This document shows positions 49,406 through 58,319 of a stretch of 64,000 nucleotides of DNA, one piece after another. The DNA lies in NCBI RefSeq assembly GCF_033878955.1, contig NZ_CP138858.1, forward strand, positions 1,798,001 through 1,862,000. The letters run 5' to 3'. The notes under the pieces are model-generated. The model saw only the letters and a list, made by a program, of their open reading frames with translations, had not been told where the DNA came from and made no database searches. The stretch's first letter is position 1. Each line of letters opens with the position of its first letter. The stretch comes from Coraliomargarita algicola (lineage in GTDB: Bacteria > Verrucomicrobiota > Verrucomicrobiia > Opitutales > Coraliomargaritaceae). The translations under genes were made by a program, and so were the position numbers.

Positions 49406-50026
49406 CTACTCGTGATACCACGCTTCAACCAGCGCTTTCACCGCTTCGGGTGACTCCGCGACCTCAAAGCTCAGCGAGGCCGAATTGATGCAGTAACGCA
49501 GTCCGGTCGGCTTCGGCCCGTCGGGAAAGACGTGTCCCTGATGCGAGCCACAGACATTGCAGTGCACTTCGACACGCACCATCCCGTAGCTCACATCGCG
49601 GGTCTCGCCCAGTGTGCGCTCATCGATCGGACGCACAAAACTCGGCCAGCCCGTGCCGGAGTCAAACTTATCGGTGCTACTGAACAGCGGCGTATCGCAG
49701 CCGATGCAACGGTAGAGCCCGGTTTGCTTATTCGAATTGTAAGGATTTTGGAAAGGACGCTCCGTCCCCTGCTCACGCGCGACATGATACTGCAGATCCG
49801 TCAGGCGCTCCTTCCACTCTGCCTCCGTGCGTTGCACCGGATACTCACCGCTGGTCAAATCCACATGCGAAGGTAGGCCGCAGGCCGACGCACATTCGTT
49901 GACATTCACATCAGTCGTTGCGGGAGGAGTATTATTATCAGGCATAGCAAAAGAAAAGAGTGCACCGGCCAACAAAAGAAGAAGGACCACAGGGCCGACA
50001 CTGCGGAATTTAAGATTCATATTCAT
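49406..50026 (-). CDS. msrB: Peptide-methionine (R)-S-oxide reductase, exported
   Basis: The protein has 206 residues from the ATG at 50026, which has AGG six bases upstream and begins a signal or anchor segment (GPVVLLLLLAGALFSFA). The MsrB domain has Zn-binding CIGC and CNVC pairs, GTGWPSFVRP and the catalytic Cys in GLRYCINSASL. It repairs oxidised methionine in envelope proteins. The linker before the domain contains CASACGLPS. It is flanked on both sides by copies of one palindromic repeat. Confidence 0.93.
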   Translation of the reverse strand: MNMNLKFRSVGPVVLLLLLAGALFSFAMPDNNTPPATTDVNVNECASACGLPSHVDLTSGEYPVQRTEAEWKERLTDLQYHVAREQGTERPFQNPYNSNKQTGLYRCIGCDTPLFSSTDKFDSGTGWPSFVRPIDERTLGETRDVSYGMVRVEVHCNVCGSHQGHVFPDGPKPTGLRYCINSASLSFEVAESPEAVKALVEAWYHE

Positions 50027-50085
50027 AAAACCTAAGAGCCCCCAAGCTAGCCAGTATTCCCACGAATGCAAATCACGAAGCCAGC

Positions 50086-50108
50086 GTAAGACAGGCGCCT
50101 CGCCTGTC
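50086..50108 (+). repeat. REP-like element (GTAA + hairpin), copy 2
   Basis: GTAA directly precedes the hairpin GACAGGCG-CCT-CGCCTGTC (50090-50108). It matches the element at 39861-39883 (on the other strand) at 22 of 24 positions. Confidence 0.8.
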
Positions 50109-50138
50109 ACTCAGATAAGCAGCCCCGCCGCTCGCCTA

Positions 50139-50338
50139 GAGCGTTTCTAAAAAGTAATGACGTAAATCGTATTATGAAATGAAGAAATCTAAATAAACCG
50201 CCTCATGCCCCAAAGCGCTGAAGCGCTCACTCATACCTAAGGATACACAGTCAAAGGTAAGAGTAACGGCTTAAGCCGTTAAGCATATTCTAAATTCTTA
50301 TGTTGTAGTATAAGCGCAAAGACTTTTGAGAAACGCTC
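50139..50338. mobile_element. MITE-like element with 17-bp terminal inverted repeats and TA target duplication
   Basis: The left end GAGCGTTTCTAAAAAGT (50139-50155) and the right end ACTTTTGAGAAACGCTC (50322-50338) are inverted repeats matching at 16 of 17 positions. The element is 200 bp, has no coding capacity and is flanked on both sides by TA (50137-50138 and 50339-50340), as expected for IS630/Tc1-mariner-type insertion. It carries the tripartite palindrome inside. Confidence 0.7.
50214..50279 (-). repeat. Tripartite palindromic repeat, copy 2 (inverse orientation)
   Basis: Reading the plus strand: AGCGCT-GA-AGCGCT (50214-50227), CACTCATACC...GGTAAGAGTA (50228-50265, one mismatch in the arms) and ACGGCT-TA-AGCCGT (50266-50279). 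It is the reverse complement of the arrangement at 49325-49385 and lies inside the MITE-like element. Confidence 0.85.
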
Positions 50339-50405
50339 TAAGCAAGTGTCCATCCAATGCGAAATAAACTTGAAGAATACGCAGCACTAAGACTTATGTA
50401 CGCGC

Positions 50406-51605
<1,200 letters not shown>

Positions 51606-52112
51606 TCCCTCCACGCCCAGATATAAAGCTGGTAGCAAAAATTCCACCTTTTGTACGAAAGGCCTAAACACCTCGTACATTGAGCGCTCAGTCCTTAATG
51701 GCGGCTTAAACATGCCTTCGCCAATAGGCAAAGCGCTCAGCAGACACGCTGTCGAGTTCAGCTCTACCGTCCCAGGTCGTTTGCCATATACGAGCGCCAA
51801 CTTAGAGCGTAGCTCAGAATTTTGCTGGGAGGTTAACGTATGATTTTCGTTAAATTCCGGACTCGCGAAGCGATTTCGAGTTGTGGCAGCGCTACCACTG
51901 TCGGTCGAAACGGCTTCGCCGACCCACGACACCACAGAGCTCTTATCAGCTTTTCCTGAATAGAGCTCTTAGCGCATGGATGCATTGGTCATAGGCAGAG
52001 CTGCAGATAGTGATGCCCGCCGCTCCACAGCAGCCAGAACAATGCGGGCGCGACTACTTGCGGCCCTCCCCTTCCAATGCACAGCCCCCGCATTTCATAG
52101 GCTGTAGAGCAT
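51606..52112. other. Intergenic stretch with hairpins and no convincing gene
   Basis: About 500 bp between the saccharopine dehydrogenase-family gene and the tRNA-Gly terminator. It contains the three-hairpin cluster at 51862-51923, a direct repeat AGAGCTCTTA at 51936-51945 and 51962-51971, and the inverted repeat ACAGCC...GGCTGT near 52081-52106. Open frames across it look random in composition. Confidence 0.5.
51862..51923. repeat. Cluster of three adjacent hairpins
   Basis: Three near-perfect palindromes in 62 bp: CTCGCGAAGCGATTTCGAG (51862-51880), GTGGCAGCGCTACCAC (51883-51898) and the longer one at 51900-51923 (GTCGG...CCGAC with inner CGAA-ACGGC-TTCG). They do not match the other repeat families in the window closely. 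Confidence 0.6.
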
Positions 52113-52144
52113 AAAAAAGGCCTCCGAAGTGATCGGAGGCCTTT
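52113..52144 (-). terminator. Intrinsic terminator of tRNA-Gly
   Basis: On the minus strand AAAGGCCTCCGA pairs perfectly with TCGGAGGCCTTT around a 5-base loop and runs into a stretch of T residues. It is 7 bp downstream of the tRNA 3' end. Confidence 0.93.
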
Positions 52145-52151
52145 AAGAAAA

Positions 52152-52227
<76 letters not shown>

Positions 52228-52316
52228 TTTTTGTTGAAGAAGTCGGTAGAATCTATAACAAACTCCTTATGTCAATGCGTTTTTAGAAAAAAATCAAAAA
52301 AACTTTTTAAGCCCAA

Positions 52317-53186
52317 TTATTCCAGATCCAGATCAATTAAAAGCTTACGACGGACCGTGTCAGGAAGCGCAATCAGATCATTCGAACGGAGGCTCTCAGC
52401 CACTTCATCATCAAATAATTCACGGATCACTTTGCGCAGCTTTTCAGCATCCCGCTTGTTATATGCGATATAAAACGAGAGCCGAATGGGATAGTCTCCA
52501 TAATGCACATTGTCATCCGAAGGGCCAAATGCAGGCGCATCAGAATCGGAGCCAGACGATACCATTAACACCTTGACGCCACTCTTCGTTGGCATGCGAG
52601 ATAGAATGGCAATCGAGGCAGCATCAGAACGCAATAGATCCTCAATTTCTGTATCCTTCACCATAGCCACACTGGGCTTCATGGCGCCTCCTTTGAAAAC
52701 GGAGTATTTAAACAATTCCAGTGCGATACTCTCTTCACTTGTCCCCGCAAGCGGTTTGATATTACGACTGCCCCAGCCGGAAAGTCCCAATTCTCCCCAG
52801 GTATTGAAGTTAAATTCTTCGTTGGCACCAAAGATACCGCCTAAGTGCGAAAGACTAATCTCATCGATAGGATTACTTTCATTGACCGCGACAACCGCGA
52901 CATCGTAAGCGAAAGGATATATGCTGAACTCCTCACGTGGCACTTCTGTGCCTTCAGGCACTGCAACAATGGCCAAATCAATCTCATCTGAGCGCAAGCG
53001 GTCGAGCGCCGGCAGGCTACCGATGCTATTAATCGCAAATGTCATATCATACTCGCTGCCGTAGGCTTCAAGTGGTGCTTCAATATACTCAGCGAGCAAA
53101 TCGGATGCAGCGATACGAATTTCTTCAGCCTGCACAGAAGCAAGCAGTGTCAGGGGTAGTAATAGAAGCGTTTTGCCAAAATTCAT
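52317..53186 (-). CDS. PstS-like phosphate/anion-binding periplasmic protein
   Basis: The protein has 289 residues from the ATG at 53186 (a TTG at 53192 is unlikely). It has a signal peptide (FGKTLLLLPLTLLASVQA) and a periplasmic-binding-protein fold similar to the PstS/substrate-binding family: IRIAASDLLAEYIEAPLEAY, SDEIDLAIVAVPEG, LGGIFGANEEFNFNTWGELG and AGTSEESIALELF. No ABC permease genes are adjacent, so it may act as an orphan sensor or binding protein rather than a transporter component. It lies 94 bp after the NtrC-type regulator in the same direction. Confidence 0.78.
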   Translation of the reverse strand: MNFGKTLLLLPLTLLASVQAEEIRIAASDLLAEYIEAPLEAYGSEYDMTFAINSIGSLPALDRLRSDEIDLAIVAVPEGTEVPREEFSIYPFAYDVAVVAVNESNPIDEISLSHLGGIFGANEEFNFNTWGELGLSGWGSRNIKPLAGTSEESIALELFKYSVFKGGAMKPSVAMVKDTEIEDLLRSDAASIAILSRMPTKSGVKVLMVSSGSDSDAPAFGPSDDNVHYGDYPIRLSFYIAYNKRDAEKLRKVIRELFDDEVAESLRSNDLIALPDTVRRKLLIDLDLE

Positions 53187-53280
53187 GGTCAATCGTCGTT
53201 AAAATATCTATGGTTTGTATAAGAAACTATGCCTCCTTTGTGAATGCTACTCATAGAGAGTCAAACTATAAGCGGAGTGC

Positions 53281-54651
53281 TTATTTATGCACATCAAGTT
53301 CTGGCCACTGTATCAGCTTTCGATGCAAGGTACGGCGGCTAATTCCCATCAGTTCGGCGGCGTGAGTACGATTTCCGTTAGCCTTGATTAGTGCATTTCG
53401 AAGCAAGCGTTTCTCATTCTCCTCCTTACTTAAGGTCGGACTGCTGGAAAGTGTGGGCGTCTCCATCGCCACCGCTACAGCTTGGTTGTGGTATTTGGGG
53501 TCGAGGTCATACTCCGTCACTTGGTTGCCACGCTTGAGCACCACCGTGTTTTCACAAAAATTACGCAACTCACGAATATTCCCCGGCCAACGATATGCAC
53601 GCAGCAGGCGCAGCGCTCCCTCGCTCAGCTCCGGCGGCTCCAATTCGTTTTCCTCGGCAAAATAATCGATATAGTGATTGAGCAATACCGGCAGGTCTTC
53701 CTGTCGCTCGCGCAATGGCGGCAAATGAATAGTGACGACATTGAGCCGGTACAACAAGTCTTCTCTAAATTCTCCCCGCTTGGCCATTTCGGCAAGATTA
53801 CGATTTGTCGCGCAAACCAGACGCACGTCCACACTCACAGACTTGGAGCTGCCTAGCCGCTCAAAGCTTCGGGTTTCAAGAAAACGGAGCAGTTTGACCT
53901 GAGTAGAGGCATCGATTTCACCGATTTCATCCAGAAAAAGTGTGCCGCCATCTGCCGCTTCAAAACGCCCGATTCTCCGCTCGGTCGCTCCCGTATAAGC
54001 TCCCTTTTCATGCCCAAAAAGCTCGCTCTCCAGCAAATTTGCAGCGAGCGCGGCACAGTGTATCGGCACGAAAGCCTGCCGTGCACGTTGACTATTCTGG
54101 TGAATGGCTTGAGCGATCAGCTCCTTACCCGTACCGGTTTCTCCTTCCAATAGGACGGTCGCCTTAGAGGGAGCGACGAGTTTGACCTTATCCAGCACAT
54201 CAGTGAGCCCAGGCGAATTCCCCACGATGCCGTCAAAACTGTATTTCTTATCCAAGCGCTCATGCAAAACAACGTTTTCCTCCTCGATATGACGGCTTTG
54301 CAACGCACGCTTAATTAAAATTTCCAGCTTCTCCAGACTCACGGGCTTCGTCAGAAAGTCGAATGCACCACGCCGCATCGCTTCGACCGCAGTTTCCACA
54401 CTGCCGTAAGCCGTCATCATGATACAAATGGGGCGATTGGGCAGTGCAATCGCTCGATCGATCACCTTAAGCCCTGACTTTCCCGCCATTCTAAGGTCGG
54501 TCAAAACTACATCAAAAACCTCCGCATCCATCAGGTTAAATGCTTCCTCCGCGCCCGAAGCCATATAGACTTCATACTCCTCCTCGAGTGCTAGAGCGAG
54601 ACCTTCACGGGTGTTTTTCTCATCATCGACAATTAATATAGTTGCTGGCAT
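53281..54651 (-). CDS. NtrC-family sigma-54-dependent response regulator
   Basis: The protein has 456 residues from the ATG at 54651 (an upstream TTG is less likely). The receiver domain has TILIVDDEKNTREG and the phospho-Asp52 in FDVVLTDLRMAG. The AAA+ domain has GETGTGKELIAQAIH, GHEKGAYTGATERRIG (GAYTGA sigma-54 loop), DGGTLFLDEIGEI and EFREDLLYRLNVV. A Fis-type helix-turn-helix ends the protein (GNRTHAAELMGISRRTLHRK). No partner kinase is adjacent. It is divergent from the MoxR-Bat operon, 123 bp away, and may control it. Confidence 0.94.
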   Translation of the reverse strand: MPATILIVDDEKNTREGLALALEEEYEVYMASGAEEAFNLMDAEVFDVVLTDLRMAGKSGLKVIDRAIALPNRPICIMMTAYGSVETAVEAMRRGAFDFLTKPVSLEKLEILIKRALQSRHIEEENVVLHERLDKKYSFDGIVGNSPGLTDVLDKVKLVAPSKATVLLEGETGTGKELIAQAIHQNSQRARQAFVPIHCAALAANLLESELFGHEKGAYTGATERRIGRFEAADGGTLFLDEIGEIDASTQVKLLRFLETRSFERLGSSKSVSVDVRLVCATNRNLAEMAKRGEFREDLLYRLNVVTIHLPPLRERQEDLPVLLNHYIDYFAEENELEPPELSEGALRLLRAYRWPGNIRELRNFCENTVVLKRGNQVTEYDLDPKYHNQAVAVAMETPTLSSSPTLSKEENEKRLLRNALIKANGNRTHAAELMGISRRTLHRKLIQWPELDVHK

Positions 54652-54774
54652 GTGAGACAATTAGACACATTGAGCGAAACAATGCAATATTCTGATTGCA
54701 ATGAAACCTCTCGTTTTCTCCTTTGTCAGTTTATACCTCGAAAACGTTTCTGCAAAAAAAAGACTACTAGTTAA

Positions 54775-55767
54775 ATGAGCCAAGATTCACACGCACCTAT
54801 AGAAGATAAACTCAAATCGGCAATCCAATGGATTCCTACACTGCGCGAAGAAATCGGACGCGTCATCGTCGGTCAGCACTACTTAGTGGATCGGCTACTG
54901 GTGGGTTTACTCGCCAATGGACACGTATTACTGGAAGGTGTGCCCGGTCTGGCCAAGACCTTAAGTATTCGTACACTCGCGACAGCGACTGCAGCCGATT
55001 TCAAACGAATCCAGTTCACACCAGACCTGCTACCAGCCGACATCATTGGCACACTCATCTACAGTCCGAAAGAAAACACTTTTCACACTCGCAAAGGCCC
55101 CATTTTTGCAAACTTAATTTTGGCTGACGAAATCAACCGCGCCCCAGCCAAGGTGCAGAGCGCCCTACTCGAAGCGATGCAGGAGCATCAAGTCACTATC
55201 GGCGATGAAACCTACCCATTGCCAGAGCCATTTCTTGTATTAGCCACAGAAAACCCGATCGACCAAGAAGGCACTTACCCACTTCCAGAAGCTCAGGTGG
55301 ACCGCTTCATGCTCAAGCTCAAAGTCGGCTATCCGAGCAAAGCTGACGAACGGGCCATCCTGGATCGCATGTCCTCCACCGCACCCAATTTAAATGTCAA
55401 CGCGGTCACAACCCTCACGGCAATCAGTGAAGCACGCACCCTGGTCAACGAAGTCTATGTCGACCCAAAGATTCGCGACTACATCGTCGACCTCATTCTC
55501 GCCACGCGTGATCCAGCCACATACAATCTCAAACTCGGCCAATACATCCAATTCGGAGCCAGCCCTCGCGCCACCATCAGCCTCACACTAGCCGCAAAGG
55601 CTTGGGCCCTTATGCAAGGTCGCGCATACGTCATCCCTCAAGATATCAAGGAGATCGGCATGGACGTATTGCGACACCGCGTAATCCCATCCTACGAGGC
55701 AGAAGCCGAGGAAATTACAAGCGAAGATCTCGTCAGCTCCATTTTCGACGCCGTCCCCGTGCCTTAA
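54775..55767 (+). CDS. MoxR-family AAA+ ATPase
   Basis: The 330-residue chaperone-like ATPase has Walker A LLEGVPGLAKTLSIRTLA (degenerate GVPGLAKT, normal for MoxR), Walker B NLILADEINRAPAKVQSALL and the conserved QEHQVTIGDETYPLPEPF and ATENPIDQEGTYPLPEAQ. MoxR proteins assist the vWA-domain proteins encoded with them. It is the first gene of a seven-gene Bat-type operon. Confidence 0.95.
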   Translation: MSQDSHAPIEDKLKSAIQWIPTLREEIGRVIVGQHYLVDRLLVGLLANGHVLLEGVPGLAKTLSIRTLATATAADFKRIQFTPDLLPADIIGTLIYSPKENTFHTRKGPIFANLILADEINRAPAKVQSALLEAMQEHQVTIGDETYPLPEPFLVLATENPIDQEGTYPLPEAQVDRFMLKLKVGYPSKADERAILDRMSSTAPNLNVNAVTTLTAISEARTLVNEVYVDPKIRDYIVDLILATRDPATYNLKLGQYIQFGASPRATISLTLAAKAWALMQGRAYVIPQDIKEIGMDVLRHRVIPSYEAEAEEITSEDLVSSIFDAVPVP

Positions 55768-55808
55768 GCCTAAATCACTGATCAGTCATCACTCATCCCC
55801 CATCCATA

Positions 55809-56708
55809 GTGACTCCATCCGACATCATCAAAAAAGTCCGTCGCCTAGAAATCCGCACGCGGCGTCTAGTCACCGACTCGGTGACTGGAGCTTACTATAG
55901 CTCTTTCAAAGGCCGTGGCATGGATTTCGAAGAAGTGCGCGAATACGCGATCGGCGATGACGTGCGCACAATCGACTGGAATGTCTCGGCTAAAATGGAT
56001 CGCCCTTTTGTCAAAGTCTTTCGCGAAGAACGAGAACTCACCTTAATGCTCTTGGTCGACTTGAGCGCCTCCGGTATTTTCGGCTCGGTCGATCAAAGTA
56101 AGCGCGAACGTGCCGCCGAAATCGCCAGCGTCATCGCATTCTCAGCCTCCCAAAATAATGACAAAGTCGGCCTCTTAATCTATACCGACGAAGTCGAACA
56201 CTACCTTCCACCCAAAAAAGGACGGCGCCATATACTTCGCGTCATCCGAGAACTACTCTTCTACCAAGCCAAGGGTAAAGGCACGAACCACAAAGCCGCC
56301 CTCGACTACCTCAACCGAGTGCAGCACCGCAAGTGCGTCGTCTTCCTCATTTCCGATTTTTTAGAAAATGAGACCGCCCCCCCACAAGATCGCCCACTTT
56401 TCACCACCCTGGCACTCACCCATCAACGCCACGACTTAGTCAGCATCGCACTGAGCGATCCGCGTGAATATGAACTCCCCCAGGTGGGTCTCATTACTCT
56501 TGAGGACGCGGAGACTGGTGAAATGGTTGAAGTTGACACCAGTAGTCGTCACGTGCGCGAGCGCTACCGCGAACACGCTCGACAGCGACATGAAAACTTC
56601 AAACTAGGCATGCGCAAAAAGGGCCTCGACTGGGTAGAAGCCCGCACAGATGAGCCCTACCTCCCCGCCCTCCGCCAACTATTCGCCCGCCGTGCCAGCC
56701 GACATTAG
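55809..56708 (+). CDS. DUF58 domain protein
   Basis: The 299-residue protein starts at a GTG. It has the DUF58 core RGMDFEEVREYAIGDDVRTI followed by DWNVSAKMDRPFVKVFREER, and a vWA-like metal site in LLVDLSASGIFG. It is the regular second gene of MoxR-Bat operons and is thought to work with MoxR at the membrane-proximal complex. It starts 41 bp after moxR. Confidence 0.93.
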   Translation: MTPSDIIKKVRRLEIRTRRLVTDSVTGAYYSSFKGRGMDFEEVREYAIGDDVRTIDWNVSAKMDRPFVKVFREERELTLMLLVDLSASGIFGSVDQSKRERAAEIASVIAFSASQNNDKVGLLIYTDEVEHYLPPKKGRRHILRVIRELLFYQAKGKGTNHKAALDYLNRVQHRKCVVFLISDFLENETAPPQDRPLFTTLALTHQRHDLVSIALSDPREYELPQVGLITLEDAETGEMVEVDTSSRHVRERYREHARQRHENFKLGMRKKGLDWVEARTDEPYLPALRQLFARRASRH

Positions 56709-56727
56709 GCAATCGATCTCCCCTCTT

Positions 56728-57285
56728 ATGTTTCTCGCTCAATTGCCAGCAAGCGCCCCCAAACTACCGGCCCTCCCAGAGGGACCAACGTTTGAGCGCG
56801 TACGTGGACCGATCGAAATCCCAAGCTACGAACCGTGGCAAATCACACTGGCGATCCTCGCGACAATCTTCTTTTTAGCGATCCTCACTTGGCAAATATT
56901 ACGAAATCGACGCAAGACAAGCACACCCACACCGCCCTACCAAGTAGCACTAGCCGAACTAGAAACGGCCGAACAACTCACCGACAACGACGACGAACGA
57001 TTCGCCATCCTCTGTTCCCAAGCCCTCCGCCGCTACCTGGAAGATGCCCTACACTTGCACAGTCGCGCACGAACCAGCCAAGAATTCCTGCACAACTTGA
57101 AAGGCAACCCTCACTTGGATCAAAACTTTCAGGACACACTCGCCGAGACGCTTACCCAGTTTGATCAAATAAAATTCGCACAAAAACCAGTGAGTCAGGA
57201 AGTGCGTATTCATATCTCGACTACGGTGCGTCAACTAATCGAACAAGCGCATACCATCACTCAAGAGGAAGGAACACACAAATGA
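56728..57285 (+). CDS. DUF4381-type membrane protein of the Bat operon
   Basis: The protein has 185 residues from the ATG at 56728; a longer frame to 56650 overlaps the DUF58 gene. One membrane helix (ITLAILATIFFLAILTWQIL, residues ~40-58) is preceded by a Pro-rich segment and followed by a helical cytosolic domain. DUF4381 proteins occupy this place in Bat operons. The stop overlaps the start of the batA-like gene (ATGA at 57282). Confidence 0.8.
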   Translation: MFLAQLPASAPKLPALPEGPTFERVRGPIEIPSYEPWQITLAILATIFFLAILTWQILRNRRKTSTPTPPYQVALAELETAEQLTDNDDERFAILCSQALRRYLEDALHLHSRARTSQEFLHNLKGNPHLDQNFQDTLAETLTQFDQIKFAQKPVSQEVRIHISTTVRQLIEQAHTITQEEGTHK

Positions 57286-58319
57286 CTTTCTTCCAGTTCG
57301 ACGACCCCGCATTTTTCTTTCTACTTCTACTGCTACCGATTTTGGCATGGTGGGCTGGACGCATGGGGCCGGAAGCCGCGATTCGTTTTTCCAGCACCGC
57401 TTTGGTCAAAAACATTAGCCAGAATCGCCATAGCCGCCCAGGAAAGTTTTTATTCGGCCTACGGCTGTTGGCTTTGGGCACATTGATCACCGCACTCGCT
57501 CGTCCGCAAATCGGCCGAATGAACGATAGCACCGAAGCCGAAGGCATTGACATCGTCGTGACACTTGACCTCTCAGGCTCAATGCGGGCACTCGACCTCT
57601 CCACTCGTGACGACATCGTTACCCGCCTCGACGCCGCCAAGCGCGTGGTCGACAGCTTTATTGACAAGCGCACATACGATCGCATCGGTCTGGTAGCCTT
57701 CGCAGCCAACGCATACGTAGTCAGCCCACTCACCCTCAACCACGATTGGCTCAAGCGCAACCTGAGACGCCTCGAACTCGGCGAAATCGACGGCGGCGGC
57801 ACCGCCATCGGCACCGCGCTCGGCGCCAGCGCCAATCGCTTGCGCGATCACGAAGCACGCAGCCGCATCATCATTCTTTTAACTGATGGTGAAAACAATG
57901 CAGGCACGCTTTCGCCAATCGCCGCCGCGGAAGTCGCCAAGACCATGGGAGTGAAAATCTACACCATCGCAACTGGTAAAAAAGGCCGCGTTCCGATCCC
58001 TGAAACGGATCGCAACGGCCGCATCGTCCGAGACAACAAAGGGGCCCCCGTCTATCGTGGACGCAGCGACATATCCAACTACGATGAAACAGAACTCACC
58101 CAAATCGCAGAGCTCACGGGGGGACGCTTTTTCAACGCAACTGAAGATGGAGACCTGGAACGAATCTACGACGAAATTGACCAACTGGAAACCACCGAAA
58201 TCGAGCTGCGCTCCTACGCCACATTCACCGAACTGTTCGTATGGCCTGCCAGCCTCGGTCTGCTACTCCTCGCACTAGAACAACTCCTTCGTAACACACG
58301 CTACCGCCGCCTGCCATGA
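57282..58319 (+). CDS. batA: BatA-like von Willebrand A domain membrane protein
   Basis: The 345-residue protein has an N-terminal helix pair (FFLLLLLPILAWWAGRMG, and FGLRLLALGTLITALA at ~48-63), a vWA domain (~90-300) with the metal-ion site VVTLDLSGSMRALDLS and ILLTDGENNAGTLSP, and a C-terminal helix (FVWPASLGLLLLALEQLL). It is the BatA component of the aerotolerance-type complex. It overlaps its neighbours by four bases at both ends, so translation is tightly coupled. Confidence 0.92.
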   Translation: MTFFQFDDPAFFFLLLLLPILAWWAGRMGPEAAIRFSSTALVKNISQNRHSRPGKFLFGLRLLALGTLITALARPQIGRMNDSTEAEGIDIVVTLDLSGSMRALDLSTRDDIVTRLDAAKRVVDSFIDKRTYDRIGLVAFAANAYVVSPLTLNHDWLKRNLRRLELGEIDGGGTAIGTALGASANRLRDHEARSRIIILLTDGENNAGTLSPIAAAEVAKTMGVKIYTIATGKKGRVPIPETDRNGRIVRDNKGAPVYRGRSDISNYDETELTQIAELTGGRFFNATEDGDLERIYDEIDQLETTEIELRSYATFTELFVWPASLGLLLLALEQLLRNTRYRRLP

